Assembly: GCA_018668595.1 (NCBI GenBank)
Contig: JABJCP010000035.1
Coordinates: forward strand, 186,001-250,000
Origin: Candidatus Woesearchaeota archaeon
Lineage (GTDB): Archaea; Nanobdellota; Nanobdellia; Woesearchaeales; UBA11576
Length of the DNA stretch: 64,000 bases
Direction: 5' to 3'
Shown here: in pieces, positions 17,706 to 27,726 of the stretch
Numbering within the stretch: the stretch's first letter is position 1
Layout: every line of letters begins with the position of its first letter
Notes under the pieces: model-generated
What the model was told of the DNA's origin: nothing
Database searches by the model: none
What the model saw: the letters and a program-made list of their open reading frames with translations, nothing else
Position numbers and translations under genes: made by a program

Positions 17706-20330
17706 TTACTGACTTTCTTTTATCACTGCGTGAGCTGCAGCCAGTCTTGCAATTGGAACTCTAAACGGTGAACAACTTACATAATCGAGTCCAACTTTGT
17801 GGCAAAACTCTACAGACGAAGGATCGCCTCCATGCTCTCCGCAAATTCCTAACTTGATATTTTCTCGACCTGCTCTACCTTTTTCTACAGCCATCTTAAC
17901 TAGTTGTCCAACTCCTGTTTGATCAAGTACTTGGAATGGATCTTTTTCAAAGATTCCTTGTTCAATGTATTCCGGTACAAAACTTCCTACATCGTCTCTT
18001 GAAAATCCTAGTGTCATTTGTGTTAGGTCATTTGTTCCAAAACTGAAGAATTCTGCATGTTCTGCAATTGCATCTGCAGTTAATGCTCCTCGTGGAACTT
18101 CAATCATTGTTCCAATCATATACTTAAGTTCAACTCCTGATTCTGCAATAATACCGTCTGCTGTTTTCTTTGCAAGATCTTTTTGGTTTTTGAACTCATT
18201 CACATTTCCAACAAGTGGAATCATGATTTCTGGAACAAAGTTAGTACCTTTTTCTTTTTTAACTTCAATTGCTGCTTCAATTATAGCACGAGTTTGCATT
18301 TCTGTAATTTCAGGATATGTTATTCCCAACCGACAACCACGATGGCCAAGCATTGGATTTACTTCGTGTAAACTATCAATTTTTTCATGCAACTTCTCAA
18401 CACTTAATCCTACTTCTCCTGCAATTTCTTTTATGTCTGCTTCTTCCTTAGGCAAAAATTCATGCAACGGAGGATCTAGTAATCTAATTGTTACAGGACG
18501 TTCGCCCATCACTTCAAAGATTCCTTTAAAGTCTGCTTTTTGGAAAGGTAACAACTTTGCCAGTGCTTTTTTTCGGCCTTCTAAATCCGCAGATAAAATC
18601 ATTTCTCTCATTGCTTTAATTCTTTCACCTTCAAAGAACATGTGCTCAGTTCTACATAGTCCAATTCCTTCTGCTCCAAATTTAATTGCAACTTCTGAGT
18701 CATGTGGTGTGTCTGCATTTGTTCTGATTTTCATCCGTCGGAATTCATCAGCCCAATTCATTATTGTTTCAAAGTCTCCTGATAGTTCAGGATCTATTGA
18801 TTCTATTTTTCCAATAAATAATTCTCCAGAGGTTCCATCAAGTGTTATAATATCTCCTTCATTCACGCGCTGACCTTTTACTTCGCAATATCCTTCAGCT
18901 TCGTGAACTATTACATCTGCGCATCCTGCAATACAACATTTTCCCATTCCTCTTGCAACTACTGCTGCGTGTGATGTCATTCCTCCTCGAGATGTTAAGA
19001 TTCCTTGTGATGCATTCATTCCAATTAAATCTTCAGGTGAAGTTTCAGTTCTAACTAAAACTACTGTTTTTCCATATTCTGCCCAGTCGTGTGCTTTGTG
19101 TGCATCAAATACTGCTTGTCCAACAGCAGCTCCTGGCGATGCTGGAAGTCCTTTTGCTACAGCTTCAAATTTTGCTTTTGATTCTGGATCAAGACGCTTA
19201 TGCAATAATTGATTTAGTGAGTTTGGTTCGATTCGAAGCAGTGCTTCTTTTTTAGTAATCAACCCTTCACTTACCATGTCAACTGCCATTTTTACTCCTG
19301 ATGCAGTTGTTCTTTTTCCATTTCTCGTCTGTAAAATGTAAAGAATTCCTTCTTGGATTGTAAATTCCATGTCTTGCATTTCTTTATAGTGTTGTTCTAA
19401 CTTAACGCGAATATCACAAAGTTCTTTGTATACTTCTGCATTTTGTTCGCCTAATGTATCAAGTTCTTTTGGCGTTCTAATTCCTGCAACTACATCTTCT
19501 CCTTGTGCATTCATTAGATATTCTCCATAGAAAATGTTTTCTCCTGTTGCTGGATCTCTTGTAAAACAAACACCAGTTCCTGATGTGTCTCCCATGTTTC
19601 CATATACCATTGCTTGTACATTTACTGCAGTTCCTTGCAAACCAGTTATGTCATTTAACTTTCTGTATAATACTGCTCGACTATTATTCCATGACGCAAA
19701 TACTGCTTCAATTGATAATTTTAATTGTTCAAGTGGATCTTCTGGAAAGTCTTTTCCGAGTTTGTCATGAACCATTGCTTTGAATTCTGTAATTAATTCA
19801 CGAAGATCGTCTGAAGTTAAGTCTGTATCAAATTGTGTTCCTTTTGCTTCTTTTTTTGCGTGTAGAATTTTTTCAAAGTCGTGGTGAGCAACATCCATTA
19901 CTACATCTCCAAACATTTGAATAAATCTTCTGTATGAGTCTAGAACAAATCTTTCATTTCCTGTTTTTTGTATCATTCCTTCAACAATTGCATTGTTAAG
20001 TCCTAGGTTCAAAACAGTATCCATCATTCCAGGCATTGATACTGCAGCGCCGGATCTTACTGATAGTAGTAGTGGGTTTGTTGGATCTCCAAATTTCATT
20101 CCCATTTTTTCTTCTACTAATTTAATTTTATTTTCCATTTCTTCAAATATTCCTTCTGGAAATTTGTTGGTTTCTGAATACTCATGACATGCTTCAGTTG
20201 TGATTGTAAATCCAAATGGTACGGGTATTCCTATATTTGTCATTTCTGCTAAATTTGCTCCTTTTCCACCTAGCAGTTCTTTCATGTCTTTTTTGCCTTC
20301 AGAGAAGTCATATATATATTTTTTTTCCAT
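17706..20330 (-). CDS. ppdK: Pyruvate, phosphate dikinase
   Basis: GGKGANLAEM, GMMDTVLNLG, GGMTSHAAVVARGMGK, EFFSFGTNDLTQMTLGFSRDD, CGEHGGDPSSVEFCHKVGLDYVSCSPFRVPIARLAAA; 874 aa. Confidence 0.97.
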   Translation of the reverse strand: MEKKYIYDFSEGKKDMKELLGGKGANLAEMTNIGIPVPFGFTITTEACHEYSETNKFPEGIFEEMENKIKLVEEKMGMKFGDPTNPLLLSVRSGAAVSMPGMMDTVLNLGLNNAIVEGMIQKTGNERFVLDSYRRFIQMFGDVVMDVAHHDFEKILHAKKEAKGTQFDTDLTSDDLRELITEFKAMVHDKLGKDFPEDPLEQLKLSIEAVFASWNNSRAVLYRKLNDITGLQGTAVNVQAMVYGNMGDTSGTGVCFTRDPATGENIFYGEYLMNAQGEDVVAGIRTPKELDTLGEQNAEVYKELCDIRVKLEQHYKEMQDMEFTIQEGILYILQTRNGKRTTASGVKMAVDMVSEGLITKKEALLRIEPNSLNQLLHKRLDPESKAKFEAVAKGLPASPGAAVGQAVFDAHKAHDWAEYGKTVVLVRTETSPEDLIGMNASQGILTSRGGMTSHAAVVARGMGKCCIAGCADVIVHEAEGYCEVKGQRVNEGDIITLDGTSGELFIGKIESIDPELSGDFETIMNWADEFRRMKIRTNADTPHDSEVAIKFGAEGIGLCRTEHMFFEGERIKAMREMILSADLEGRKKALAKLLPFQKADFKGIFEVMGERPVTIRLLDPPLHEFLPKEEADIKEIAGEVGLSVEKLHEKIDSLHEVNPMLGHRGCRLGITYPEITEMQTRAIIEAAIEVKKEKGTNFVPEIMIPLVGNVNEFKNQKDLAKKTADGIIAESGVELKYMIGTMIEVPRGALTADAIAEHAEFFSFGTNDLTQMTLGFSRDDVGSFVPEYIEQGIFEKDPFQVLDQTGVGQLVKMAVEKGRAGRENIKLGICGEHGGDPSSVEFCHKVGLDYVSCSPFRVPIARLAAAHAVIKESQ

Positions 20331-20559
20331 GTTCAGTCACCTCGACCGGTTGTTTTTGTTCATGTCGTTTTTCTGTTGCTTAATAACTATTATTATAGTA
20401 TTAGGATATATTTTCAAACTTTAATCAGATGTATTTAAAGTTTTGGCTCTACCTATAAGTTAGTAAACTATTTGTAATTTAAACAATAAATAAAAAAGAA
20501 ATTAATTAAATAATTTGGTACTGCTATTTGTTTGATTATATATTCTTTTTATTAATTAA

Positions 20560-21588
20560 TTATGTCACGTCCTTTTTACTAAGTCCTAAATTTTTAAGAA
20601 CATAATTAATTGTTTTTCTTTTAAACAGTCCTAGTTTCACAGTAAGTCTTATGATTCTATCGACAAATATTAAATTTGATCTTCTGTTTGGTTCTGACTT
20701 TATAGTATAACTCATCATCTTAGCATAAGGGTTATATCCTCTTTTTTTTACAATGCTGTAAATCATGATATCATTTATTAGACAGTTTGTTACAAATGGA
20801 GATGATTTATTCTCAGGAATAAGACCTTCTTTTGCAAGCATTTTTCTCATTTTATTTGCATCATAAGGCAGCACGTGATATGGGTATATTATTCTTGGAA
20901 GGTTTTTCATCTTATTATATTTTTGAATTAAATTAACTATTTTCTTATTCATTTTTTTTATCATAGGCATTCTTTTGTTTATTAAATTTTGAACAAGTTT
21001 GTGATCTAATTCATAGCAAATGTCTTTTGAGCCAAATAGATCTATTAATAAATAGATTTCATCTGGTGAAACTCCGCTAAAGATAACAGGTATGTTTTTT
21101 TCAGCAGCAGTCATTCCCATATATATGTCCATAAGTCCCGTGCATAGATTGCAATTTTCTGAAAGGATATCAGGATATTTATCTGAATTTTTTAAGAAGT
21201 ATTTATAGATTGAGTTGAACATTCCTTGTTGAACTTTTATAAATATGTGATCTACATCAAGTTTTTTAATTATTCGAGTTATGTTTTCTTTTGCAATTGG
21301 ATTTATATATCCTGTATCGACTGAAACCGCAAGAGGTTTTAGGCCGTATTCATTTTTTAACATGTGCAATAAGTGTGAGCTGTCCTTACCTCCAGAAAAA
21401 GCAACCATGCAGTTGTATTGGCCTTTGTGTTTTTTTAGTTTTGCAATTGTTTTTTTAAAATCAGTAAGACATTTTTTTTGTTTCTTTTTATTTATTATGG
21501 GCAGGGGATTTCTACAAATATTACATTGACAGTTTTTAAATTCAGTTCCTGGAATTTTATTAGTCATTACACACGTTTTACATCTCAT
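20560..21588 (-). CDS. PP-loop N-acetyl-sugar-amidotransferase-like protein
   Basis: MRCKTCVMTNKIPGTEF...CNICRN; PP-loop CMVAFSGGKDSSHLLH. Confidence 0.7.
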   Translation of the reverse strand: MRCKTCVMTNKIPGTEFKNCQCNICRNPLPIINKKKQKKCLTDFKKTIAKLKKHKGQYNCMVAFSGGKDSSHLLHMLKNEYGLKPLAVSVDTGYINPIAKENITRIIKKLDVDHIFIKVQQGMFNSIYKYFLKNSDKYPDILSENCNLCTGLMDIYMGMTAAEKNIPVIFSGVSPDEIYLLIDLFGSKDICYELDHKLVQNLINKRMPMIKKMNKKIVNLIQKYNKMKNLPRIIYPYHVLPYDANKMRKMLAKEGLIPENKSSPFVTNCLINDIMIYSIVKKRGYNPYAKMMSYTIKSEPNRRSNLIFVDRIIRLTVKLGLFKRKTINYVLKNLGLSKKDVT

Positions 21589-21747
21589 TTTCGATACCTC
21601 TTTTTTTTATTTAACTACTTTTTTAAGTTATTAAATTATTTAAAGTACTAGTCAGTATGATCTAATTTAGTAGTATATTAATGTTTTTGTTTTATTATTA
21701 AATTTAAACTAATTAGAAATTAATAAAAAAATTTTAAAAAATTTAAA

Positions 21748-22752
21748 TTATTGTTTCTTTCCCTGCAATGAATATCTAAACACAGTTGGACTTTGTGGTC
21801 TAGGCCTAGGTCTTGGTCGTGGTTTAGGCTTTTCTTTAGATAAATCAACTTGTTTTGTTTCTCCAAGTAAAACTTCTTCAACAGGTGTGTAAACAATTGA
21901 TTCTGATTCTTTATCATACTTTGCAAATGCTGTGTTGAATGCATATTTCATTTGTAAACTTGGCGTCAATAAAATTCCATATGTGTTGACTATTTTTTTA
22001 TCGCCTAACATCTTTCTTGCAATTTTTTCTTTAAACTCATCAACGTCTCCTTCATATGTTTTCATAAAGTCATCTAGCTTTGATGTTTTGTATTTAACTT
22101 CTATTAAAATCATTGATTTTATTTTACTTCCAGATAAATTAAGTTTAACTTTATTTTTAGAATACAATTTATCCACTCTATTCAGTAAGGATGCTTTGTC
22201 AAATGAAACAACTGCAGTAGATTTTTTCTGAGTTTTCTTTTTGGTTTTTGGTTTATTTTGTCCTGATCTTTTTCCAGTGATTGAGTATACTATTCCTGTA
22301 CCTCCTCTGAATCCTGGATCAAAATCAAGGTCAACTGGAAAAGTATTGTCATCAGCTTCAACATCTTGACTTAAATCTTCATTTGCACTTTTTTCTAAAA
22401 GATATTCTTCTGCATCTTTGAATTCAATTTTCCCTCTATTTTTATCTAAATCTGCAAAGTCTCTATTAAACGCAAAACTGTATTTTAAATTAGTATTAAG
22501 CAATACTCCATATTTTTGAGTAACATTATCTCCCCTTAAAATTTTGTCTGCAAGTTTTCTTTTGAAATCATTAATTTCGCTTTTGTATGTGTCTAAGAAA
22601 TCTTTAAGCAGCCAACTTTTAGCGTTAACTTCTATTAAATACATGGGAACAACATCTGTTCCTTTTGAGTCTTTAAGATCTACTTGATGTTCTTTTAAAC
22701 AGTCTTCTAATGTTGCAATTAAATTTCTTTTTTGAATTTCAGTTTGTTTCAT
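21748..22752 (-). CDS. Hypothetical protein with internal tandem duplication and RP-repeat tail
   Basis: VVPMYLIEVNAKSWLLKDFLDTYKSEINDFKRKLADKIL...YGVLLNTNLKYSFAFN vs KSMILIEVKYKTSKLDDFMKTYEGDVDEFKEKIARKML...YGILLTPSLQMKYAFN; tail KPKPRPRPRPRP. Confidence 0.65.
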   Translation of the reverse strand: MKQTEIQKRNLIATLEDCLKEHQVDLKDSKGTDVVPMYLIEVNAKSWLLKDFLDTYKSEINDFKRKLADKILRGDNVTQKYGVLLNTNLKYSFAFNRDFADLDKNRGKIEFKDAEEYLLEKSANEDLSQDVEADDNTFPVDLDFDPGFRGGTGIVYSITGKRSGQNKPKTKKKTQKKSTAVVSFDKASLLNRVDKLYSKNKVKLNLSGSKIKSMILIEVKYKTSKLDDFMKTYEGDVDEFKEKIARKMLGDKKIVNTYGILLTPSLQMKYAFNTAFAKYDKESESIVYTPVEEVLLGETKQVDLSKEKPKPRPRPRPRPQSPTVFRYSLQGKKQ

Positions 22753-22831
22753 TTTAGCCCCCTAAACTTTGTTTTTAATTTTTATTATTTTTTATTAACT
22801 TAATTTTTTTACTAATTTAATTTGTTTTCAT

Positions 22832-23869
22832 TCAGCTCTTTTTTTCATTCTCATATCTTAAAAAACAATATGGTGCATTATTAAATTCATCAAAGAATGC
22901 AGTTGACTGACTTTGACATCCTCCTCTACATTTAATATCATACTCGCACCCTTTACAATCCCCTTTTATATCAGATTTATTGAATCCTCTTGTGTATTTA
23001 AAATTTGTGGGATTGAACCATATGTCTTTCAAAGGCGTGTCTCGCACATTCCCTTCTATTGCATAATCTTTTCTAATTGATAAACATCCTTTTACTGTTC
23101 CATCTGCTTCAATTCCTAGTCCTTCAATTCCTGCCATGCAACCAGGCCATTCTCTATCTCGAATTTGAGATTCTAGTTTTCCAAAATAGCCCATGCAATC
23201 TCCTGCTTGAACATTCATGAGGGGAAGTCGTTCTCTTGTTTCTACAATAAATTCTCCTAGTCTATAATAGTCATCTGCGTCTAAAACAATGTCTTTATTT
23301 TCTGCCATTCGTCCCATTGGTGATGCCATTTGGATTTGCCATGCATCAACCCCGTAAACAATTAGTCTGTTTCTTATTTGAGTAAGTTCTTCTAGATTTT
23401 TTTTATTAACAGAAGTCACAACACAAACTGTTGTATCTCTTTTTTTAAGTTCTTTAATCACACTAAATATTTTTGCGTGTGATCCTGATGCACCTCTTAA
23501 ATAATTATGAAGTTCTTTTTCTCCATCAACACTAAAACCAATTGAAAACGCGTCGAGTGATGCGATCTTATCAATTGTATCTGAGTTCCAAGCAAGGGCA
23601 TTACTAATAATTCCAAGTTCCATTTCTTCAGATTTTATTTTTTTAGAAATTTCAAACCAGTCTTTTCGCAGGGTTGGTTCTCCTCCAGAAAGAACAACTA
23701 AGTCAAATCCAATATTTGCAATTTGATCAACAAGGTTGAGTGATTCATTAGTATTTAGTTCATTTGCTCGTGCATTTATTGCATCAGAACCACAATGAAT
23801 ACATTTTGAATTACATTTAAGTGTATATTCCCACACTGCAACTTTTGGATCTAATTTTACTTTGGTCAT
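22832..23869 (-). CDS. Radical SAM/SPASM protein
   Basis: EYTLKCNSKCIHCGSDA (CxxxCxxC), VLSGGEPTLR, C-terminal GCLSIR...CKGCEYDIKCRGGCQSQS...C. Confidence 0.85.
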   Translation of the reverse strand: MTKVKLDPKVAVWEYTLKCNSKCIHCGSDAINARANELNTNESLNLVDQIANIGFDLVVLSGGEPTLRKDWFEISKKIKSEEMELGIISNALAWNSDTIDKIASLDAFSIGFSVDGEKELHNYLRGASGSHAKIFSVIKELKKRDTTVCVVTSVNKKNLEELTQIRNRLIVYGVDAWQIQMASPMGRMAENKDIVLDADDYYRLGEFIVETRERLPLMNVQAGDCMGYFGKLESQIRDREWPGCMAGIEGLGIEADGTVKGCLSIRKDYAIEGNVRDTPLKDIWFNPTNFKYTRGFNKSDIKGDCKGCEYDIKCRGGCQSQSTAFFDEFNNAPYCFLRYENEKKS

Positions 23870-23919
23870 ATTTAATCAATTATTTTTCTTTAGGTTTTCT
23901 TTTTTCATTGTATTAATTA

Positions 23920-26900
23920 TTAACTATTATCTTTATTTGCTTGAGAATTTACTTGAAAAATTATTCCTTTTGTGTATCCGCCCATTTCAAATCTGTCTAA
24001 TTCTTGATTTCCTATATGTTCTTTGATTTGGTGTTTATCTATTAGTCCCCAGTGTCTTTTGAATGATTCTAGTTTTGAACAATAATGTCTTTTTAATTTT
24101 TCTTTTAGTTCTCTGTGTCTTTCAATGATTCCATGCCAATTCATTCCACCATCATCATAATCATCATCATAGTAATTGAATCTGTTTTTTTGGGCAAGTT
24201 CATAAAGTTTTTGTCCTTCTTTAAATCTGCTTAATTTGTTTTTTATAAGTTCATCAAGAAGTCTTTTTTCAGGACTGTTTAAAACAAGTTCGTAGTATTT
24301 ATCTTTTCCTTTTTTCTCTCTTATTTCTCTTCTTCTTTTTTCAAATATTGATTCTGCATTGTCTTCAGTTTCATCTTTATTTTTGTTTTCTTTTTCTTTT
24401 TTATCTTGTGGTGATTCAATTAGTTTTTTATTAACCGGGTTAATTGTTTTAAGAAATTCATATTCTTTGCTGTAGGGTCTTAAATAATCAACCAAAGGTT
24501 GCTCTTCATCTGAGAAATCTTCTCCCGAATAATAGATCACTTTGTCCATCTTCATATCTTTTGCAACTTGCATTATGCTTTCGTGTAATTTTTCAATGAG
24601 TTTATTTGAATCTTTGTTTGGTTGTTCAAGAAGATTTTTTTGGATAAATTCTCCTGTGTATATTGCATCAACAAGTAAACATTGATCTCCTGTTTTTATA
24701 TCAAACACATCAACAAGTACTGCAACTCCTTGAGCATCTTGTTCATATCCGTCTCGTTCTGGAATTAGGTGAAGTAAACCGATCGCTTCATTTAATAGAT
24801 ATTTTACACAGGGAAAACTCGAGTCTGCACGAGGATAAAATATTCTTGATCCTAGATTGTCTTGGTGAAATAAATCTTCTAGTGTTCCTTTTTGAATTTT
24901 AAATTTTAAATTATCCATTGTTTGATTTAGTTCTTCGTTTTCAACAGGCATTATTCCATATTCTTTTCCAAGACTAAAGTTTTTAGAAAATATTTCTCCT
25001 TTAAGATATTTGTCCACTATAAAATGAATTGTTGGGTGAACTCTTCCAAACTGATTTGCACGTAGTTCATATAACATTACTAATTTTTTAAATTCAACAT
25101 TTGTTAAATCAAAATTATAATTTTCTTTAAGTTGCTCAATTATTTTTTCTTTACATTCATCCTTCCATTTGCCATTGAGATCAAGTTCTGGTAATTCTTT
25201 TTCGTCCATCAATACTCTTGCAACTTTATATTCGCGCATTAAGTTCATTTTTTTCTGAACATGCATATCTGAGTTTATTACTTCTTTAATTTTTGATGTG
25301 CTGATATTCTCAAGTCTTGTTTTTACCATTTCTACTGCAAGTTCTACATATTTATCATAATCAGTTCCGTGGTGAATTACATCCCAGAGCACATGTTCAA
25401 TTGAAAATTTGTATATTTGATCTGATAATTTAAATACATTGTTTGCGTGTTTTACAGGATTCACTCTTGCTTCTTTTGTTTTATGAAATTCTGAAAAGAA
25501 GTCCATGTCATCATTTGAAGTGACTCTTTCTTGTTCTTTTGTTTCGCTTGCTCTTTTTCTTAGCAAGTTGTCAAAGTAAAAACTTACATCTATCATTTCA
25601 TCAAGATAATTTCTTTGTAATGCTTTTATTGATTGATCTGAGAATTTATCTAAGAGGCGAATTTTATTTTCTGCAACATGAGTAAATCTATCTAGCCAAG
25701 AGTCAAATTTTTCAGGAAACTGTTCCAGCATTATTAAGCCGTCATCAAAAAAACTCGCGCCAGGTTCACCAAAACTTCTAATTAAATTCATTCCAATTGC
25801 GTGATATTTTTCACGCAGCTTACTTGGAAGTTTCATTTCTTTTCCATGTCTGAATGCATAATGTCTTCCTGCTCGAGGGTTTATTTTTGCAATGTCGAGG
25901 AGGTATTGTAGGAAAGGTCTTTGATCTCCGCAATTATTTTTCTTTGCATCTGTAACCCAATAAAGATAATCAATTCCATTTATTCCGTGTTCAGAAATTA
26001 TTGTTGCTTGTTTTAATATTAATGGAACTTCACATTCTAAACCTTCTTTTTTTAGATTTTCAATTTTTCCGATAAATCTACGAATTGAATCTTGGCTGTC
26101 GGGTTTAAGCCAATATTCTCTTATTTTTAATGCTTGTTCATAACAGTTGATTGCAAGCTCTGAAATGTCGCCGAGGTCAACTAGTTTTCGTAGTTCATCT
26201 ACTATTGCAAGTTCTCCAAAATTAAATGGTCCGTAATTGTCAATGTATTTTTGTGCTTTTGATAATCTGATGTATGTAGGAATTAAGTCAGGATCTTGTT
26301 CTAATATTTCAAGAATCTCGTCTAAATTTTTTAAATAACTGTGCGCATTACTGCCGCTCCCTGTTAAGCCGACTATTTCAATAAAATCTTTTTTATATTT
26401 TTCAAATATATTTTCTTTAGGAATTATTGTCCAGGTATTGCCTATTCTTTCTTTTTTGTATGGTTTAAATAAGTCAAGAAACTCTTTTAATTCATAGTCT
26501 TTTAAAACTCTTTCATCGTCGTGGAAATGACCTCTTGCTTTTCTTATTTGCATTTCAGTAAAAGCTAAAATAATATCTTCTGGTTCTGAGTGCATATTGT
26601 TAAAATATTGGTCGAATATTGTTTGTATTGCGTGTCTTTTTTCAGAATTATTTGAAACATAGATTTGTTGTGATGTTTTCAATATGTTTAAACTAAGTTC
26701 GCTTATTTCTTTGAAGCGATCTAATTCTTCTTTGTTAAGTTTTGTTCCTTCAATTAGTTCATATTCTACATTTCCATGTTCGCTACAATTTCCTTTAATT
26801 AAATTTATTAGTCTTGGCGCGATTAGTTTTTCGTAGAATCCGTATGCGGGAATTATTCCTCTTTCGTTGATAGTCCATTTATCGTTCATATATTTTTTTA

Positions 26901-27117
26901 CTTCGTCTTTAATTTCTTTAGGAGTATAATTTTTTGATGATGAATTAAGTAGGTTTAGTTTTTTATTTTCTTTTTCTGATTTTGTTTTAAATAGTTTATA
27001 TCTTCGAGAAAAATGTTTTACTAATTTGTCGAGTGATTTTCCTTTAGGAACAACCACTTCAGAAAAAGTAATTTTTGGTTTTTCTTGTTCTTGTTCTTCA
27101 TCAATTTCTTTAAACAT
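23920..27117 (-). CDS. Large hypothetical protein (1065 aa)
   Basis: Long ORF, charged helical composition; no recognised domain. Confidence 0.75.
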   Translation of the reverse strand: MFKEIDEEQEQEKPKITFSEVVVPKGKSLDKLVKHFSRRYKLFKTKSEKENKKLNLLNSSSKNYTPKEIKDEVKKYMNDKWTINERGIIPAYGFYEKLIAPRLINLIKGNCSEHGNVEYELIEGTKLNKEELDRFKEISELSLNILKTSQQIYVSNNSEKRHAIQTIFDQYFNNMHSEPEDIILAFTEMQIRKARGHFHDDERVLKDYELKEFLDLFKPYKKERIGNTWTIIPKENIFEKYKKDFIEIVGLTGSGSNAHSYLKNLDEILEILEQDPDLIPTYIRLSKAQKYIDNYGPFNFGELAIVDELRKLVDLGDISELAINCYEQALKIREYWLKPDSQDSIRRFIGKIENLKKEGLECEVPLILKQATIISEHGINGIDYLYWVTDAKKNNCGDQRPFLQYLLDIAKINPRAGRHYAFRHGKEMKLPSKLREKYHAIGMNLIRSFGEPGASFFDDGLIMLEQFPEKFDSWLDRFTHVAENKIRLLDKFSDQSIKALQRNYLDEMIDVSFYFDNLLRKRASETKEQERVTSNDDMDFFSEFHKTKEARVNPVKHANNVFKLSDQIYKFSIEHVLWDVIHHGTDYDKYVELAVEMVKTRLENISTSKIKEVINSDMHVQKKMNLMREYKVARVLMDEKELPELDLNGKWKDECKEKIIEQLKENYNFDLTNVEFKKLVMLYELRANQFGRVHPTIHFIVDKYLKGEIFSKNFSLGKEYGIMPVENEELNQTMDNLKFKIQKGTLEDLFHQDNLGSRIFYPRADSSFPCVKYLLNEAIGLLHLIPERDGYEQDAQGVAVLVDVFDIKTGDQCLLVDAIYTGEFIQKNLLEQPNKDSNKLIEKLHESIMQVAKDMKMDKVIYYSGEDFSDEEQPLVDYLRPYSKEYEFLKTINPVNKKLIESPQDKKEKENKNKDETEDNAESIFEKRRREIREKKGKDKYYELVLNSPEKRLLDELIKNKLSRFKEGQKLYELAQKNRFNYYDDDYDDGGMNWHGIIERHRELKEKLKRHYCSKLESFKRHWGLIDKHQIKEHIGNQELDRFEMGGYTKGIIFQVNSQANKDNS

Positions 27118-27129
27118 AATGATTACCTC

Positions 27130-27594
27130 TTAAACTCGGCATGTTTCTTCAAGAGTTTGTTTAGTTCCAGATATAGAATGAACTCTTCTTTGTGGAAATT
27201 TTGCTATGTTTGATTCATCTACATTAAGTGCAGCATAGTCTGTTCCAAGAATAGGTAGTACTTTTGATTCACAATTAATATGGAATTCTCTTTCTGATAT
27301 GCTAACATCATCGTGTGATGCATAAAAACCTAGTACTTTTTTTTCTTCGCATTTTGTTGTTGCTTTTACAACTAGTCCGCGAACTTCGAGTCCTGTTGGA
27401 ATTTCAGAAATATTTTTTTCATTTTCTTTTAATCTAAGTTCTGAATAACCTCTTGTGAATACTGCGCTGGTTGTCACATCTGATTCGAATCCGTTTTGTG
27501 TTGCATATCTTTTTGCAGTTGTTTTTGATGAGAATACTTTATCTTTTACGCCTGGTACTTCCCAGATTGTTCTAAATATTGATAATCTATACAT
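27130..27594 (-). CDS. Hypothetical protein
   Basis: 154 aa, 12 nt upstream of the 1065-aa CDS, same strand. Confidence 0.6.
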   Translation of the reverse strand: MYRLSIFRTIWEVPGVKDKVFSSKTTAKRYATQNGFESDVTTSAVFTRGYSELRLKENEKNISEIPTGLEVRGLVVKATTKCEEKKVLGFYASHDDVSISEREFHINCESKVLPILGTDYAALNVDESNIAKFPQRRVHSISGTKQTLEETCRV

Positions 27595-27662
27595 TTAATT
27601 AGCCCCCTAATTACTTTAATGTGCTTAGTTTCACCTATATATTATATAAATTTAACCAATAT

Positions 27663-27701
27663 TACTACTTTAAAGTACTAAATAAGCGAAAGCTTTATAA
27701 A
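27663..27701. promoter_or_regulatory. Palindromic operator plus BRE/TATA
   Basis: TACTACTTTAAAGTACTA (27663-27680) then AAGCGAAAGCTTTATAAATG; lies between divergent genes. Confidence 0.6.
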
Positions 27702-27726
27702 TGCCACCACCCTTCCTAGACATAAA

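Noticed and set aside
17965-18873. 302-aa plus-strand ORF (and 19534, 19583, 19993, 20200)
   Set aside because: Antisense to ppdK, which has unambiguous family motifs; Ser/Pro/Phe-rich composition is typical of antisense translation.
21750-21840. Possible CRISPR-like short repeats (cctaggcctaggtcttggtcgtggtttaggc)
   Set aside because: It encodes the (RP)n tail of the 21748-22752 protein; no spacers.
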